From: Gimesia chilikensis
Lineage (GTDB): Bacteria; Planctomycetota; Planctomycetia; Planctomycetales; Planctomycetaceae
Length of the DNA stretch: 64,000 nt
Reading direction: 5' to 3'
Assembly (NCBI RefSeq): GCF_007744075.1
Contig: NZ_CP036266.1
Coordinates: forward strand, 6,747,248 to 6,811,247
Shown: positions 27,762-36,908 of the stretch, piece by piece
How positions within the stretch are numbered: position 1 is the first letter of the stretch
Layout of the letters: every line of letters begins with the position of its first letter
Notes under the pieces: model-generated
Database searches by the model: none
Told to the model about the DNA's origin: nothing
Seen by the model: the letters and a program-made list of their open reading frames with translations, nothing else
Translations under genes and position numbers: made by a program

Positions 27762-28277
27762 CTACTGTGTTTTTGTCTTGCCATTCGGCTCCTTCGTATT
27801 TTTCTTCATCTTTCCTTTCATCATGCCTTCCATCTTCTTCTTGCACATGGGGCACATCATGCCAGATTCACTATCGTCCATCTTCTTGGCTCTCATCATT
27901 GCGATCTCCATCATTGACATTGCCTTGCCAGACGACTTGCCAAGCATTGACCGCTGATCTTCGGTTAACACTTCCGCTGCCTTACTCTGAGCTTCCTGGG
28001 TAATAGCTCTCAGTTTCTGCTGTTGCTCATCTGTCAATTTCAACTCACTCGCTCTAGCCATCAGCAACGGCGGACTGTCAGCGGTCAAACTGATTCCCTT
28101 CAGGCCAGTCATCATGGGGCATTCCATCGACATTTTCTTGTCGTTCTGGCCACCTGCTTTCGAGTTGTTCTGCCCAAGTGCAGGCGATTGCAACGAGACA
28201 GCAAGCAGTGAGAGGAGAATGCCTCCAGCGCCTGCACAGATGCTGAACCGTGATCGAAAAATAGTATTGGTCTTCAT
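27762..28277 (-). CDS. periplasmic Spy/ZraP-like Met/Cys-rich protein
   Basis: 171 residues. Signal peptide at about 1-35 (ending SPALGQ). A metal-type motif KKMSMECPMMTGLKG follows, then a helical region with the LTxxQ-type repeat ELKLTDEQQQKLRAI and a second LTEDQRSML, characteristic of the Spy/CpxP/ZraP group. The C-terminus is rich in methionine and cysteine (SGMMCPMCKKKMEGMMKGKM) and strongly basic. It would act in the periplasm as a chaperone or metal-binding sensor, with Cu(I)/Ag(I) or Zn ligands likely from the Met/Cys content. AAGGAAAA precedes the ATG. It lies downstream of the dead CusA-type gene on the same strand, so it was probably once part of that copper operon. Confidence 0.78.
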   Translation of the reverse strand: MKTNTIFRSRFSICAGAGGILLSLLAVSLQSPALGQNNSKAGGQNDKKMSMECPMMTGLKGISLTADSPPLLMARASELKLTDEQQQKLRAITQEAQSKAAEVLTEDQRSMLGKSSGKAMSMMEIAMMRAKKMDDSESGMMCPMCKKKMEGMMKGKMKKNTKEPNGKTKTQ

Positions 28278-28435
28278 AGCGTTTTTCCTTGTTCATGGGA
28301 GATAACGAAACTCCGCGCGTCGACGCAGAGCAAACTTCAGAATCAGTCGATGTTCCTCGCTTCTCGTCGATGTAGCTGCAAGTCACATACCGTACTGGGG
28401 TATTTTGAAGCGCAACGCTGAATCGACTGCAAATG

Positions 28436-28457
28436 AGCAGCTTTCGCGAAAGCTGCT
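28436..28457. promoter_or_regulatory. 22-base perfect palindrome
   Basis: Perfect inverted repeat with half-site AGCAGCTTTCG and no spacer, between the end of the CusA-type remnant (28550) and the Spy-like gene start (28277), both minus strand. It could be an operator or a terminator stem; there is no clear T-run. Confidence 0.4.
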
Positions 28458-28549
28458 GTACGTAATGGGCTTGCAAAGTGCGCATCCAGCGACCATTGCG
28501 GTTCGAGAACAGCCAGCGGCACGACTCATAAAGCAACGTTGTGCCTGAT

Positions 28550-29080
28550 TCAACCTTTTTCCGCAGTGTGATCGATGTCTCGCAGATCTGTCCACGATTC
28601 CCAGATGGCGTAAATGGCAGGATAGATCAGCAGCTCTAACACAAATGACGTCACGACCCCACCGACCATCGGGGCGGCAATACGTTTCATGACGTCGGCG
28701 CCTGAGCCTGTGGACCACATGATCGGCAACAATCCCATCAAGATCGCCATAACCGTCATCATCTTTGGTCGCATTTGGTCGCATTTGGTCGCATTTGGTC
28801 GCATTTGGTCGCACGCGCTACACCGCGCCTTCCATGACTGCGTGTTCAGTGTCGTCAAATCTATGTATCCGCCCTTCGTCTTTCCATTTGTGGTATGCCA
28901 CATCTAAGTACAACAACATCACGACTCCGGTTTCTGCATCGACACCCGCAAGCGCAATGATGCCAACCCACACGGCAACGCTCATGTTATAGCCAAGCAT
29001 ATAGATCAGCAAGAAAGAGCCAATCAACGAAAAAGGCACTGCAAGTAACACAATTGATAACTTGACAATGGAAGGTTCCG
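28550..29080 (-). pseudogene. cusA: CusA-type (Cu/Ag) RND pump, C-terminal remnant
   Basis: Only the last part of the pump survives: LLAVPFSLIGSFLLIYMLGY, NMSVAVWVGIIALAGVDAET, GVVMLLYLDVAYHKWKDEGR, and, in another frame, MMTVMAILMGLLPIMWSTGS, GADVMKRIAAPMVGGVVTSF, VLELLIYPAIYAIWES. These are hallmarks of the copper/silver CusA subtype, unlike the three other pumps here. A 10-base unit amplified at 28771-28810 breaks the frame between the two pieces. The upstream portion was lost at the junction with the SulP remnant near 29065. Confidence 0.85.
28771..28810. repeat. four tandem 10-base repeats inside CusA remnant
   Basis: GCATTTGGTC occurs four times in a row, preceded by a diverged copy ATCTTTGGTC (28761-28770) and followed by GCA. 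The unit encodes part of the conserved RVRPKMM segment on the minus strand, so the array is an amplification of coding sequence; extra copies shift the frame. Confidence 0.9.
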
Positions 29081-29370
29081 CGACGTTCATCCTTCTGCCG
29101 AAGTGGGCGGCGGCACTCGAGGCGGTCCCGCCTGGCGTCGTCCTGCACGTCGATTTCAAGGGGCTAAGCTACATCGATCACGCCTGCCTGGCATTGCTGA
29201 TGAATTGGAAGAAGCAACATGAAGTGACAGGTGGGGCACTTATTCTGGATTGGGAAACGCTGCGTGCAAGATTCCATCACGCGCGCCCTCGTCCGCGACA
29301 AACATGTATTATAAGGCAAGACGCTCCCAATGCGGACGGCAATAGCCGCGAGCAACGAGGGGCGGCCTAA
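29062..29370 (+). pseudogene. SulP transporter STAS-domain remnant
   Basis: The frame reads MEGSATFILLPKWAAALEAV, then VVLHVDFKGLSYIDHACLAL and TGGALILDWETLRARFH, closely matching the STAS end of the carbonic anhydrase-SulP protein at 5308-7599 (EGSATFIRLPKLAAALEAV, GLSYIDHACFQHL, TGGALVLDWDTLHARFH). Only the last 100 residues remain. It lies 112 bases before an SPC-type P1B ATPase, the same order as at 5 kb. Confidence 0.85.
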
Positions 29371-29377
29371 TCATACC

Positions 29378-29406
29378 TTGCCCTTTTTGTACATTCGTGA
29401 TAGTAT
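29378..29406 (+). promoter_or_regulatory. possible promoter of P1B ATPase gene
   Basis: TTGCCC, 17-base spacer, TAGTAT, 76 bases before the ATPase start. Both boxes are partial matches. It lies between the SulP remnant and the ATPase, where transcription would otherwise come from the lost SulP gene. Confidence 0.3.
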
Positions 29407-29481
29407 ACGTGCGATGGCGTGGATTGGGTCCGACAACTTCTTCAACCCAGCCTGAAGGACAAAACCGGTGTGGAAACTAGG

Positions 29482-31938
29482 ATGAGTGCAAAGACGCTGA
29501 TTGAGATTGGTCTGGTCCTACCGGTAATTCCAGATGCCCGTGACGCGTGCGTCCTGCGCCTAACAGAATTGCTGACAGCAAAAGAAGGAATTGAGACCGC
29601 ACATGTCAAAAACACGATCGGCATGGGGCAGGATCAAATCTGTATCCATTTTGATCCCAACCGCATTTCCCTCGGCGAGGTGCGGGCGCTGGCCAAACGG
29701 GCAGGAGCAGATCTTGACCAGCGGTTCGGACACTTTTTGCTCAATTCAAAACCGATGCATGCCCGTCAGGCTCGCACGGCCGAGGCACGGGCGAATCAAA
29801 TCCAAGGCGTGCTGGAAGCCGCGGTCTCCCCGGCCGGCGTGCTGCGCATTGAGTTTGACCGCCGATCTACCGACGAAGAGGCCATCCGAATCGCGGTAGC
29901 GAAAATCGGTGTGCAAACTGTTGAAAAGAGAGTACAGAAGGCGACACACGGCGAACTAACGGAAGCCGATGACCGACCTGTCGCGAAAGAACACGATCAC
30001 GAACATGATGGCCTATTGGGTGAAAGAACGGAGTTGGGATTTGCCGCGCTTTGCGGCGGGCTGCTGCTCATCGGATGGCTGCTATCGTTCGCTGCTGTGA
30101 ATCAATGGGCACCGTGGAGCCTATTCTTGGCCGCTTACTTCTTCGGCGGCTTTTTTACGTTTCGCGAAGCAATTGAGAATATTCGTGCTGGCCGTTTTGA
30201 GATCGACTTCCTGATGCTGGTGGCGGCCATCGGCGCGGCTACGCTCGGAGAATGGTTTGAGGGCGCTTTGCTGCTATTTCTCTTCAGCCTCGGTCACTCA
30301 CTCGAACATTATGCCATGGGCCGGGCTAAGAGGGCCATTGAAGCCCTCGCCGAACTTGCTCCTCAAACCGCACTGGTCCGCCGTGAAGGCAGCACCCAAG
30401 AATTACCCGTGGAGCAACTCCAGGTCGGGGACGTAGTGATTGTCAAACCCAATGAACGTATTCCCGTCGACGGATTTGTCGTCAAGGGGCAGAGCAGCGT
30501 CAATCAGGCCCCGATTACCGGCGAGAGCGTCCCTGTGGATAAACAGGCCGTCGATAATCTGCAAGAGGCGACGGAGAATGCCGACCGGCTCGACGCCCGA
30601 TATCGCGCCTTCGCCGGCACCATCAATGGAAGTGGCGCTCTGGAGATTCAGGTGACCAAGATCGCCGGTGAATCCACGCTGGCCCGCGTCGTACAAATGG
30701 TGAATGAGGCCGAGACCCAAAAGTCGCCCACGCAACTGTTCACCGACAAATTCGAGCGTTACTTCGTTCCGGCAGCATTGACGTTGGTTGTCTTGCTATT
30801 ATTCGCCTGGACAATAATCGACGAGCCATTCACCAAATCTTTCTATCGCGCGATGGCGGTGTTGGTGGCGGCTAGTCCCTGCGCTCTGGCAATTTCGACC
30901 CCAAGCGCGGTTCTCAGCGGCATCTCGCGCGCGGCTCGGGGCGGAGTGCTCGTCAAAGGCGGTGGTCCGCTGGAGAATCTGGGAAGGCTCCACGCCATCG
31001 CCTTCGACAAGACCGGCACGTTGACCGAAGGCAAGCCATGGCTAACCAACGTTGTGAGTTCAGATGGCGTCGCCGAGGATGAGTTGTTGCAGGTTGCCAT
31101 CGCCGTGGAAGAACTCAGTGACCATCCCCTTGCCGCCGCGGTCGTACGTGGTGGACGCGAACGCCTCGACAGCGAATCGGTGATTCAGGCCCACGATTTA
31201 CAATCCATCACGGGGCGTGGCGTCAAAGCCAACATCAACGGCGAGGCGGTGTACATTGGCAAAGACGACTTGTTTGGAGAAGTTGATGGACCGCCGCTTC
31301 CTGAAGAGCTGCGGGAGCGAGTCGAAGCACTGGAAGCTGACGGCCGCACGACGATGATCGTGCGTCGCGGTGATACCTACCTTGGTGTTTTGGGTCTGAT
31401 GGATACGCCGCGAGAAGCGGCCAAGAACGTGATTGCCCGCCTGCGAGAGCTTGGCATCCAGCGGATGATCATACTTTCTGGCGACAATCAACAGGTCGCC
31501 GATGCCGTCGCCAATGAAGTTGGAATCGACGAAGCCTGGGGGGACTTGATGCCGGACGACAAAGTCGAGGCGATCAAGAAGCTCAGCAAGCAAGAGGGCG
31601 TGGCGATGGTCGGCGACGGCGTAAACGATGCGCCCGCAATGGCAAATGCGACGGTTGGCATCGCAATGGGTGCGGCCGGTTCGGACATTGCTCTGGAAAC
31701 TGCGGATGTCGCGTTGATGGCGGACGACCTGAATCACCTCCCCTTCGCGGTCGGGTTGAGCCGTCAAACAAGCCGAATCATTCGACAGAACCTGTGGTTC
31801 AGTCTTGGTATGGTGGCGTTCCTGATCCCCGCGACAATCCTCGGACTGCAAATGGGCGCCGCAGTCCTGTTCCACGAAGGTTCAACGCTGCTTGTGGTTT
31901 TTAACGCCCTGCGACTCTTGACCTATCGAGCCAAGTGA
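29482..31938 (+). CDS. P1B-type heavy-metal-transporting ATPase, SPC subtype
   Basis: 818 residues. The start at 29482 is supported by alignment with the paralogous fragment at 5174, in which 14 residues precede LVLP in both. Two ferredoxin-like N-terminal metal-domain relics (about 10-75 and 85-150) lack CxxC; a short EHDHEHDG histidine segment follows. Membrane helices, the actuator motif (APITGESVPVDK), the metal-site helix with SPC (VAASPCALAIS), the phosphorylation motif DKTGTLTEG, HP-type SDHPLAAAVV and the hinge VGDGVNDAPAMANATVGIAM are all present. The C-terminal helix has HEGSTLLVVFNALRLL. SPC is the signature of the P1B-4 group (Co2+ and other divalent cations). Flanked on both sides by SulP remnants. 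Confidence 0.92.
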   Translation: MSAKTLIEIGLVLPVIPDARDACVLRLTELLTAKEGIETAHVKNTIGMGQDQICIHFDPNRISLGEVRALAKRAGADLDQRFGHFLLNSKPMHARQARTAEARANQIQGVLEAAVSPAGVLRIEFDRRSTDEEAIRIAVAKIGVQTVEKRVQKATHGELTEADDRPVAKEHDHEHDGLLGERTELGFAALCGGLLLIGWLLSFAAVNQWAPWSLFLAAYFFGGFFTFREAIENIRAGRFEIDFLMLVAAIGAATLGEWFEGALLLFLFSLGHSLEHYAMGRAKRAIEALAELAPQTALVRREGSTQELPVEQLQVGDVVIVKPNERIPVDGFVVKGQSSVNQAPITGESVPVDKQAVDNLQEATENADRLDARYRAFAGTINGSGALEIQVTKIAGESTLARVVQMVNEAETQKSPTQLFTDKFERYFVPAALTLVVLLLFAWTIIDEPFTKSFYRAMAVLVAASPCALAISTPSAVLSGISRAARGGVLVKGGGPLENLGRLHAIAFDKTGTLTEGKPWLTNVVSSDGVAEDELLQVAIAVEELSDHPLAAAVVRGGRERLDSESVIQAHDLQSITGRGVKANINGEAVYIGKDDLFGEVDGPPLPEELRERVEALEADGRTTMIVRRGDTYLGVLGLMDTPREAAKNVIARLRELGIQRMIILSGDNQQVADAVANEVGIDEAWGDLMPDDKVEAIKKLSKQEGVAMVGDGVNDAPAMANATVGIAMGAAGSDIALETADVALMADDLNHLPFAVGLSRQTSRIIRQNLWFSLGMVAFLIPATILGLQMGAAVLFHEGSTLLVVFNALRLLTYRAK

Positions 31939-31995
31939 ACGAAGAATTCCGATTCCAGACATGTTGACATCCAATGAGGAGTACGGCATTAAGCT

Positions 31996-33035
31996 ATGGC
32001 CGGATTAACCATCGCCATCGTGGCGTCGTTGGAGGCGCTGTTGAACCTCGAGGCGGTCGATAAGCTCGACCCGCAACAACGCAGATCCCCTCCGAGCCGC
32101 GAACTGCTGGATCAGGGTATCGGCAACACGGTCGCGGGTTTGATCGGCGGAATTCCCATCACGTCTGTCGTCATCCGTGGCTCCGTCAATGTCCATGCCG
32201 GAGGTCAGACAAAGCTGGCCACAATCGTGCATGGGGCACTACTTCTCGTGAGCGTCATGTTGTTTCCGATGTGGCTGAACATGATTCCGCTGTCTTGCTG
32301 GTTACGGGCTTCAAACTCGCCAGTCCAAAGTTGATAAAGCGGATGTGGGATGAAGGCCGCTATCAGTTCATCCCCTTCGCTCTGACGGTAGCGGCCATCG
32401 TTCTAACCGATTTGCTGGTCGGGGTTCTGATCGGATTAGCGGTTAGCCTTGGCTTCATTCTCAACAGCAACCTGCGCCGCCCGATCCGTCGCTTTGTTGA
32501 GAAGCACGTGGGCTGCGACGTCCTGCACATCGAGCTCGCCAACCAGGTAAGCTTTCTCAATCGGGCCGCCTTGTTGAAAGTCCTTGATGCAGTGCCGCGC
32601 GAAGGCCAGGTGCTGTTCAACGCTCAGAACACGGACTACATAGACCCGGATATACTCGATCTCTTGCGAGATTTCTCCGAGGAGACAGCACCGGCGCGAG
32701 GCGTGCAGGTGAGCTTAATAGGGTTCAAGAATAAGTATCAGTTTAGGGATCAGATTCAGTACGTGGACTTTTCCACCCGAGTGCTTCAATGTACTCTCAC
32801 TCCTCGGAAAGTACTGCAAATACTCCGTGACGGCAATGAGCGGTTCCGTAGCGGCCAGCGCCTGACCCGTGACCTCGGTCGCCAGGTCCGCGCTATGGCC
32901 GAAGCGGCTCTGTTGCGAAGTCAGTTGATCAGCACTCTTCATCAGGAAGGTCGAGTTGCGATCATCGGTGCGATTTACGATGTCGTCACTGGAAGCATTG
33001 AGTTCCTGCCGCATGCGGATGATTGCGTTTCTTGA
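31996..33035 (+). pseudogene. SulP-carbonic anhydrase fusion, rearranged remnant
   Basis: Begins inside a SulP transporter ([60 protein letters not shown]), shifts frame near 32300, and continues with [20 protein letters not shown], a STAS region (NTDYIDPDILDLL), then a carbonic anhydrase start (VLQILRDGNERFRSGQRLTR). That enzyme lacks its whole zinc-binding centre: DLGRQV is followed almost at once by the C-terminal piece GRVAIIGAIYDVVTGSIEFL. The transporter N-terminus is also missing. This copy had the enzyme at the C-terminus, unlike the gene at 5308-7599. Confidence 0.85.
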
Positions 33036-33249
33036 GCATCAAGCGAAAGGCACCACCCAGGAGGCCATAACGAGAAGGATGAATTGTAGATATATAGTTT
33101 ACGCGGAGATTGTTACTGATCTCTTCCTCGTTGTTTCGGGACATTTTCCTGATGCACCGCCCGGCCCCTGTTTCGTCGGTCTGACGGTCTCGGCTAAGCC
33201 GCCTCAGCCCTTGACGCGTCAGCCGGGCGTATGGGAGACTATTTGGAGT

Positions 33250-33600
33250 ATGACCAGTTCCGCGAGTAAATTCCGAGCTGCATTCTCTTTGACGGCAGCT
33301 TTGCTGGTCCTGATCGCTGCGCCGCTGGCGTGGGTGCCCAGTGCGTTCTGCCAGTGCGGCATTTCGACCCACGACGACGCGTGCTGCGGCGATGCGAAAG
33401 ACTGCACCCCTTGCGAATGTCCAGCATGCGAGTACCACCGGGCGACGACAATCGTTGCATCTGTTGACACGTCAGAGCAACGGCTGACGCAAAACGATCT
33501 GCTCTTTGCCTGGGCTGATGCGACCGAATTGCCTGTGGCCAACAATCTGGCGGACGCCTCTTCGCACGCCCCACCACCCGTGACTGCGTTCCAGTGTTGA
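33250..33600 (+). CDS. small exported Cys-rich protein (family with 52189 gene)
   Basis: 116 residues from the ATG at 33250 (GGGAG upstream). Signal peptide (FSLTAALLVLIAAPLAWVPS AFC region), then a cysteine cluster CQCGISTHDDACCGDAKDC followed by TPCECPACEYHR. The remaining half, QRLTQNDLLFAWADATELPV ... ASSHAPPPVTAFQC, is homologous to the protein at 52189-52536 (QRIEQSDLSIAKSDVTELFG ... ASSPPPTTALERC). That homologue heads an intact CzcA operon; here the downstream genes are gone and an IS3 remnant follows. Likely a periplasmic metal-binding protein; family unnamed. Confidence 0.72.
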   Translation: MTSSASKFRAAFSLTAALLVLIAAPLAWVPSAFCQCGISTHDDACCGDAKDCTPCECPACEYHRATTIVASVDTSEQRLTQNDLLFAWADATELPVANNLADASSHAPPPVTAFQC

Positions 33601-33866
33601 GTTCTCTTGGCGCGGTTGACGTTGTGATTCTCTGCGCGGGCAATGCGCAAATCGCGTGTTGAACAGTTGGGGCCTGCGTGCGGTTCCAGGCTCCCGTCAA
33701 TCCGTCTCATGGCCATGAGACAAGAGACCTCTGTCGGCTCCATTGCGTGTCCAATCACCGTCCCTTGGCACAAAACAAACCCTAGCCGTACAGCGTCCTA
33801 AGGCAACAACGACCAGTCACCTGGAGAAAAAGATATTTTGACGTTGAGCAGTACAATGGATCGCAA

Positions 33867-34111
33867 CTAAAGTACGCCTGGATCGAAAAGCACCGCGAAC
33901 AGATCCACGAGGCGTATCGTGATAGCGACTCCGTCTACTGTTATCGCAAAGTTCTTGAAGACATCCTGGAACAAAACCTGCGATGCTGCCTCGAATCGGT
34001 GCGGCGGACCATGCGTGAAGAAGGCCTGATTTCCAAGGTCAAACGCCAGTTTGTCGTCACCACCGATTCCAATCATCACTTTCCCGTGGCTGAGAATCTA
34101 TTTGATCGGAG
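33867..34111 (+). pseudogene. IS3-family orfB N-terminal remnant
   Basis: Open frame LKYAWIEKHREQIHEAYRDS, YCYRKVLEDILEQNL, ESVRRTMREEGLISKVKRQF, VVTTDSNHHFPVAENLFDR. This is the HTH_21-type start of an IS3 orfB up to just before the DDE core; the usual middle of the first domain is compressed. No start codon and no downstream catalytic region. Confidence 0.72.
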
Positions 34112-34218
34112 AAATATGAAATGGCGTAGGATGAACATTATTTCTGTCGAACACCGCTGTCGTTCAGACCAGATCCAAGTCCTGGTCTCCACGGGTATGA
34201 CGAGTAACCGCCTCGTCG

Positions 34219-34671
34219 CTATTTTTCAACAGCGGTTCGATCCGCTGGCACGAGTACCGATTCCAGTAGGCGAACCAACTCGTCTTTCGTTTTGCTGCCA
34301 TTGATTCGCCTGAAGAGTTTTCCGTCCTGAAAGAGCAGGAGTGCCGGTATCGCCTCGATCTCGTATTTCGCGGTCGTGAATGGATTGTCCTTTACATTCA
34401 TTTGTCCAATCTTGACCCGTCCATCGTACTCTTCCGCCAGTTCCCGGATGATAGGTTTCATCTCCAGACACGGCTGGCACCAAGCCGCCCAAAAGTCAAC
34501 CAGCACTGGCTCATTGCTACGCAACACGTGCTCTTCATAAATCGCATCGGTCAACACAATCACGGCCTCGTGACCCACAGAATGCCCCTCCTGCGTTCCT
34601 GTCTCCGGACCGCAGCTCGCAAGCAGCATAAATATCGCAACTGGCAGTGCGTTGATTATGATTGTTCGCAT
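34219..34671 (-). CDS. thioredoxin-like lipoprotein
   Basis: 150 residues. Signal peptide with lipobox LASC (cysteine at about 20), then a thioredoxin domain (about 40-145) with the active-site WCQPC at 64-68 inside DFWAAWCQPC and the cis-proline in EAIPALLLF. It would carry out disulfide exchange at the periplasmic face of a membrane. It is the last gene of the long minus-strand metal operon, 56 bases after a P1B ATPase, so maintenance of metal-binding cysteines in the neighbouring Cys-rich proteins is a plausible job. Confidence 0.88.
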   Translation of the reverse strand: MRTIIINALPVAIFMLLASCGPETGTQEGHSVGHEAVIVLTDAIYEEHVLRSNEPVLVDFWAAWCQPCLEMKPIIRELAEEYDGRVKIGQMNVKDNPFTTAKYEIEAIPALLLFQDGKLFRRINGSKTKDELVRLLESVLVPADRTAVEK

Positions 34672-34727
34672 GATGTATTCCTGTCAGGCAAAAACGCAGC
34701 GTACATCGCTCATTCTCATCCGCTTTC

Positions 34728-36839
34728 TCAGTCCCTTAGCATCCGTAGACCGTTGCCGATTACCAGAAACTCACTGAGTTCATGTCCAAGCACGGCGATC
34801 GGGAGCGAGAACCAACCGGCCACCGCCCCGACAACCAGCACACTGATCACCAGCCCCGACAAGACGAGGTTCTGTCGAACGACCCGCTGGTTACGGCGGG
34901 CCAAGTGTAGGGCGTAAACCAGCTTCTCCAGGTCGTCGGCCATCAGTGCCACGTCCGCTGTTTCCAAAGCCACATCGGTGCCAGCCGCCCCCATTGCCAC
35001 GCCGACCGTGGCTTCAGCCAGCGCCGGGGCGTCATTGACTCCGTCTCCTACCATCACGACATGTCCGAGGCTTCGGGCGAGTTCACGCACCTTTGCGACC
35101 TTGTCCTCCGGCTTTAGGTCGGCATAGCAGTCGTCGATGCCGGCCTCTTTGGCAATCGCCTGGGCCGTGCGCTCGTTGTCACCGGTGAGCATGACCACTT
35201 TCTCTACTCCAGTCCTGCGCAAGTCATCAATGGCCTGACGGGCTTTTGGGCGGATATTGTCGCGGATGGCGAACAGCCCCCACGGGATGCGGTCGTCTCC
35301 GAAAACCACAACCGTCTGGCCTTCGGCCTGGAGGCGGACTATCTGCTCCCAAAGCGGATCAAGACTAATACCAAGCTGATCTTCGAACAAACTTGGCTTG
35401 CCGATGTGCAGCGTTGTTCCATTGAAGGTCGCCGAAGCCCCCGCACCGGTCAGAGAATTGAACGCTGCAATTTCAGCGGGGTCGACTCCTTCCGCCTCAA
35501 CGTAGCTCTGGATGGCTCGCGCTAATGGGTGTTGGCTCAGCCGTTCAATGCCTGCCGCCACAGCGAGGATCTCCTGACGGGGGGGAATCGACTCATCCTG
35601 TTCGGCCAAAATGACCTCCGTGACCTCCGGTTGACCTCGGGTGATCGTGCCCGTCTTGTCCAGGGCTACAACCCTGATACGCGCCAGTTGCTCGACGTAT
35701 ATGCCCCCTTTGATCAGCACCCCATTCCGCGCCCCCGTGCCGAGCGAGGCGACAAGTGTCACCGGGATAGAAATAACTAGGGCACACGGAGCCGCCGCGA
35801 CAATGAACACCGTGGCACGGATCGTCCAGTCTGTCCCGGATGTGGAAAACCACAAGGCCGGAATAACCGCAAGCAGGAAGCCAATCAGTAGAACGGCGGG
35901 GCTGTACCAGAAGCCAAATCGCTCGATGAACCGCTGGCTTTCCCCCTTGCGTTCCTGAGCCTCTTCGACCATCTGGATGATGCGTGAAATCGTGTTCTCG
36001 GCAAACGCCTTCGTCGCCCTTACCTCCAGAGAGCCTTCACCATTTATGCTGCCTGCAAAAACCGTCTCGCCGGGTTGCTTCTCGACCGGAAGGCTCTCAC
36101 CGGTCACAGGAGCCTGATTAAGGCTTGAGCGACCAGCAGCCACCTCGCCGTCAGTCGCCACTGCCTGCCCCGGCCTGACGAGAAACATGTCGCCGACTCG
36201 CAGGTCTTCGACAGGAATCTCGCGTTCTTTTCCATCGATAAGCAGCAAGGCGGTCTTGGGCGCCAAGTCCATCAGCGCTCGAACCGCCGACCGTGTCTTC
36301 GATTCCGTGTATCCTTCGAGCGCCTCGCTGATCGAATACAGAAACACCAGCATCGCCGCTTCGGCAGGTTGGCCGAGCACGTAGGCCGCAATGGCGGCGA
36401 CCGTCATCAGCAGCTCAATGTCAATCCGCCGCTCGAAGAGCACTTCTTCAATTGCTTCGCGACCGAAATAGTATCCGCCGACCAGAACACTGAGCGTATA
36501 CAGCGTCAGCGGCAGCCAATCAGGAAGGGCGTAACCGAGCAACCAACCGACAAGCAGCAGCACGCCTGAGATTAGCGAGGAAAGAACCTTCGGGTCTTTC
36601 CAGAACGGCTGCGGTTCAGCGGTTTCACCCCGTTTCTGAACGGGGAAACCAAACTCACGAAGCTGGCCTTCGAGGTCATCTTGCGAGACTTTCTGTTCCT
36701 CGGCTCGAATACGAACGGTTCCCGAAGAAGCCAGGATTTGAAGCAACTCGACATCCGACTGAGATGCGAGCGACCGACGCAAACGCGCAGCGTCATTCTC
36801 ACAATCCAGGTTGGCAACTCGGAAACGGTATTCTTTCAT
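34728..36839 (-). CDS. P1B-type heavy-metal ATPase, APC subtype (Zn/Cd/Pb-like)
   Basis: 703 residues. N-terminal metal-domain-like region (MKEYRFRVANLDCENDAARL, a single LDC in place of CxxC), eight predicted helices, actuator motif APVTGESLPVEKQ, metal-site helix with VAAAPCALVISIP, phosphorylation motif DKTGTITRGQP, SQHPLARAI and MVGDGVNDAPALAEATVGVA. C-terminal helix AVLGHELSEFLVIGNGLRML. The general layout and HELSE end resemble ZntA/CadA pumps, but the canonical CPC is APC here, so metal selectivity may differ. It would export divalent metal to the periplasm. In an operon with an HMA protein upstream and a thioredoxin-like lipoprotein downstream. Confidence 0.9.
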   Translation of the reverse strand: MKEYRFRVANLDCENDAARLRRSLASQSDVELLQILASSGTVRIRAEEQKVSQDDLEGQLREFGFPVQKRGETAEPQPFWKDPKVLSSLISGVLLLVGWLLGYALPDWLPLTLYTLSVLVGGYYFGREAIEEVLFERRIDIELLMTVAAIAAYVLGQPAEAAMLVFLYSISEALEGYTESKTRSAVRALMDLAPKTALLLIDGKEREIPVEDLRVGDMFLVRPGQAVATDGEVAAGRSSLNQAPVTGESLPVEKQPGETVFAGSINGEGSLEVRATKAFAENTISRIIQMVEEAQERKGESQRFIERFGFWYSPAVLLIGFLLAVIPALWFSTSGTDWTIRATVFIVAAAPCALVISIPVTLVASLGTGARNGVLIKGGIYVEQLARIRVVALDKTGTITRGQPEVTEVILAEQDESIPPRQEILAVAAGIERLSQHPLARAIQSYVEAEGVDPAEIAAFNSLTGAGASATFNGTTLHIGKPSLFEDQLGISLDPLWEQIVRLQAEGQTVVVFGDDRIPWGLFAIRDNIRPKARQAIDDLRRTGVEKVVMLTGDNERTAQAIAKEAGIDDCYADLKPEDKVAKVRELARSLGHVVMVGDGVNDAPALAEATVGVAMGAAGTDVALETADVALMADDLEKLVYALHLARRNQRVVRQNLVLSGLVISVLVVGAVAGWFSLPIAVLGHELSEFLVIGNGLRMLRD

Positions 36840-36908
36840 AGTTCACATTCCATCGATTTCCATCATTCCCCTATGCCGCTTACTTGTCCTGATATTTCTG
36901 GCTGGCCC

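Noticed and set aside
28771..28810. Tandem repeats considered as a CRISPR array
   Set aside because: Unit is 10 bases with no spacers and lies inside coding sequence; no cas genes in the window.
29419..29481. GTG start 21 codons upstream of the P1B ATPase
   Set aside because: Alignment with the paralogue at 5174 places the start at 29482.
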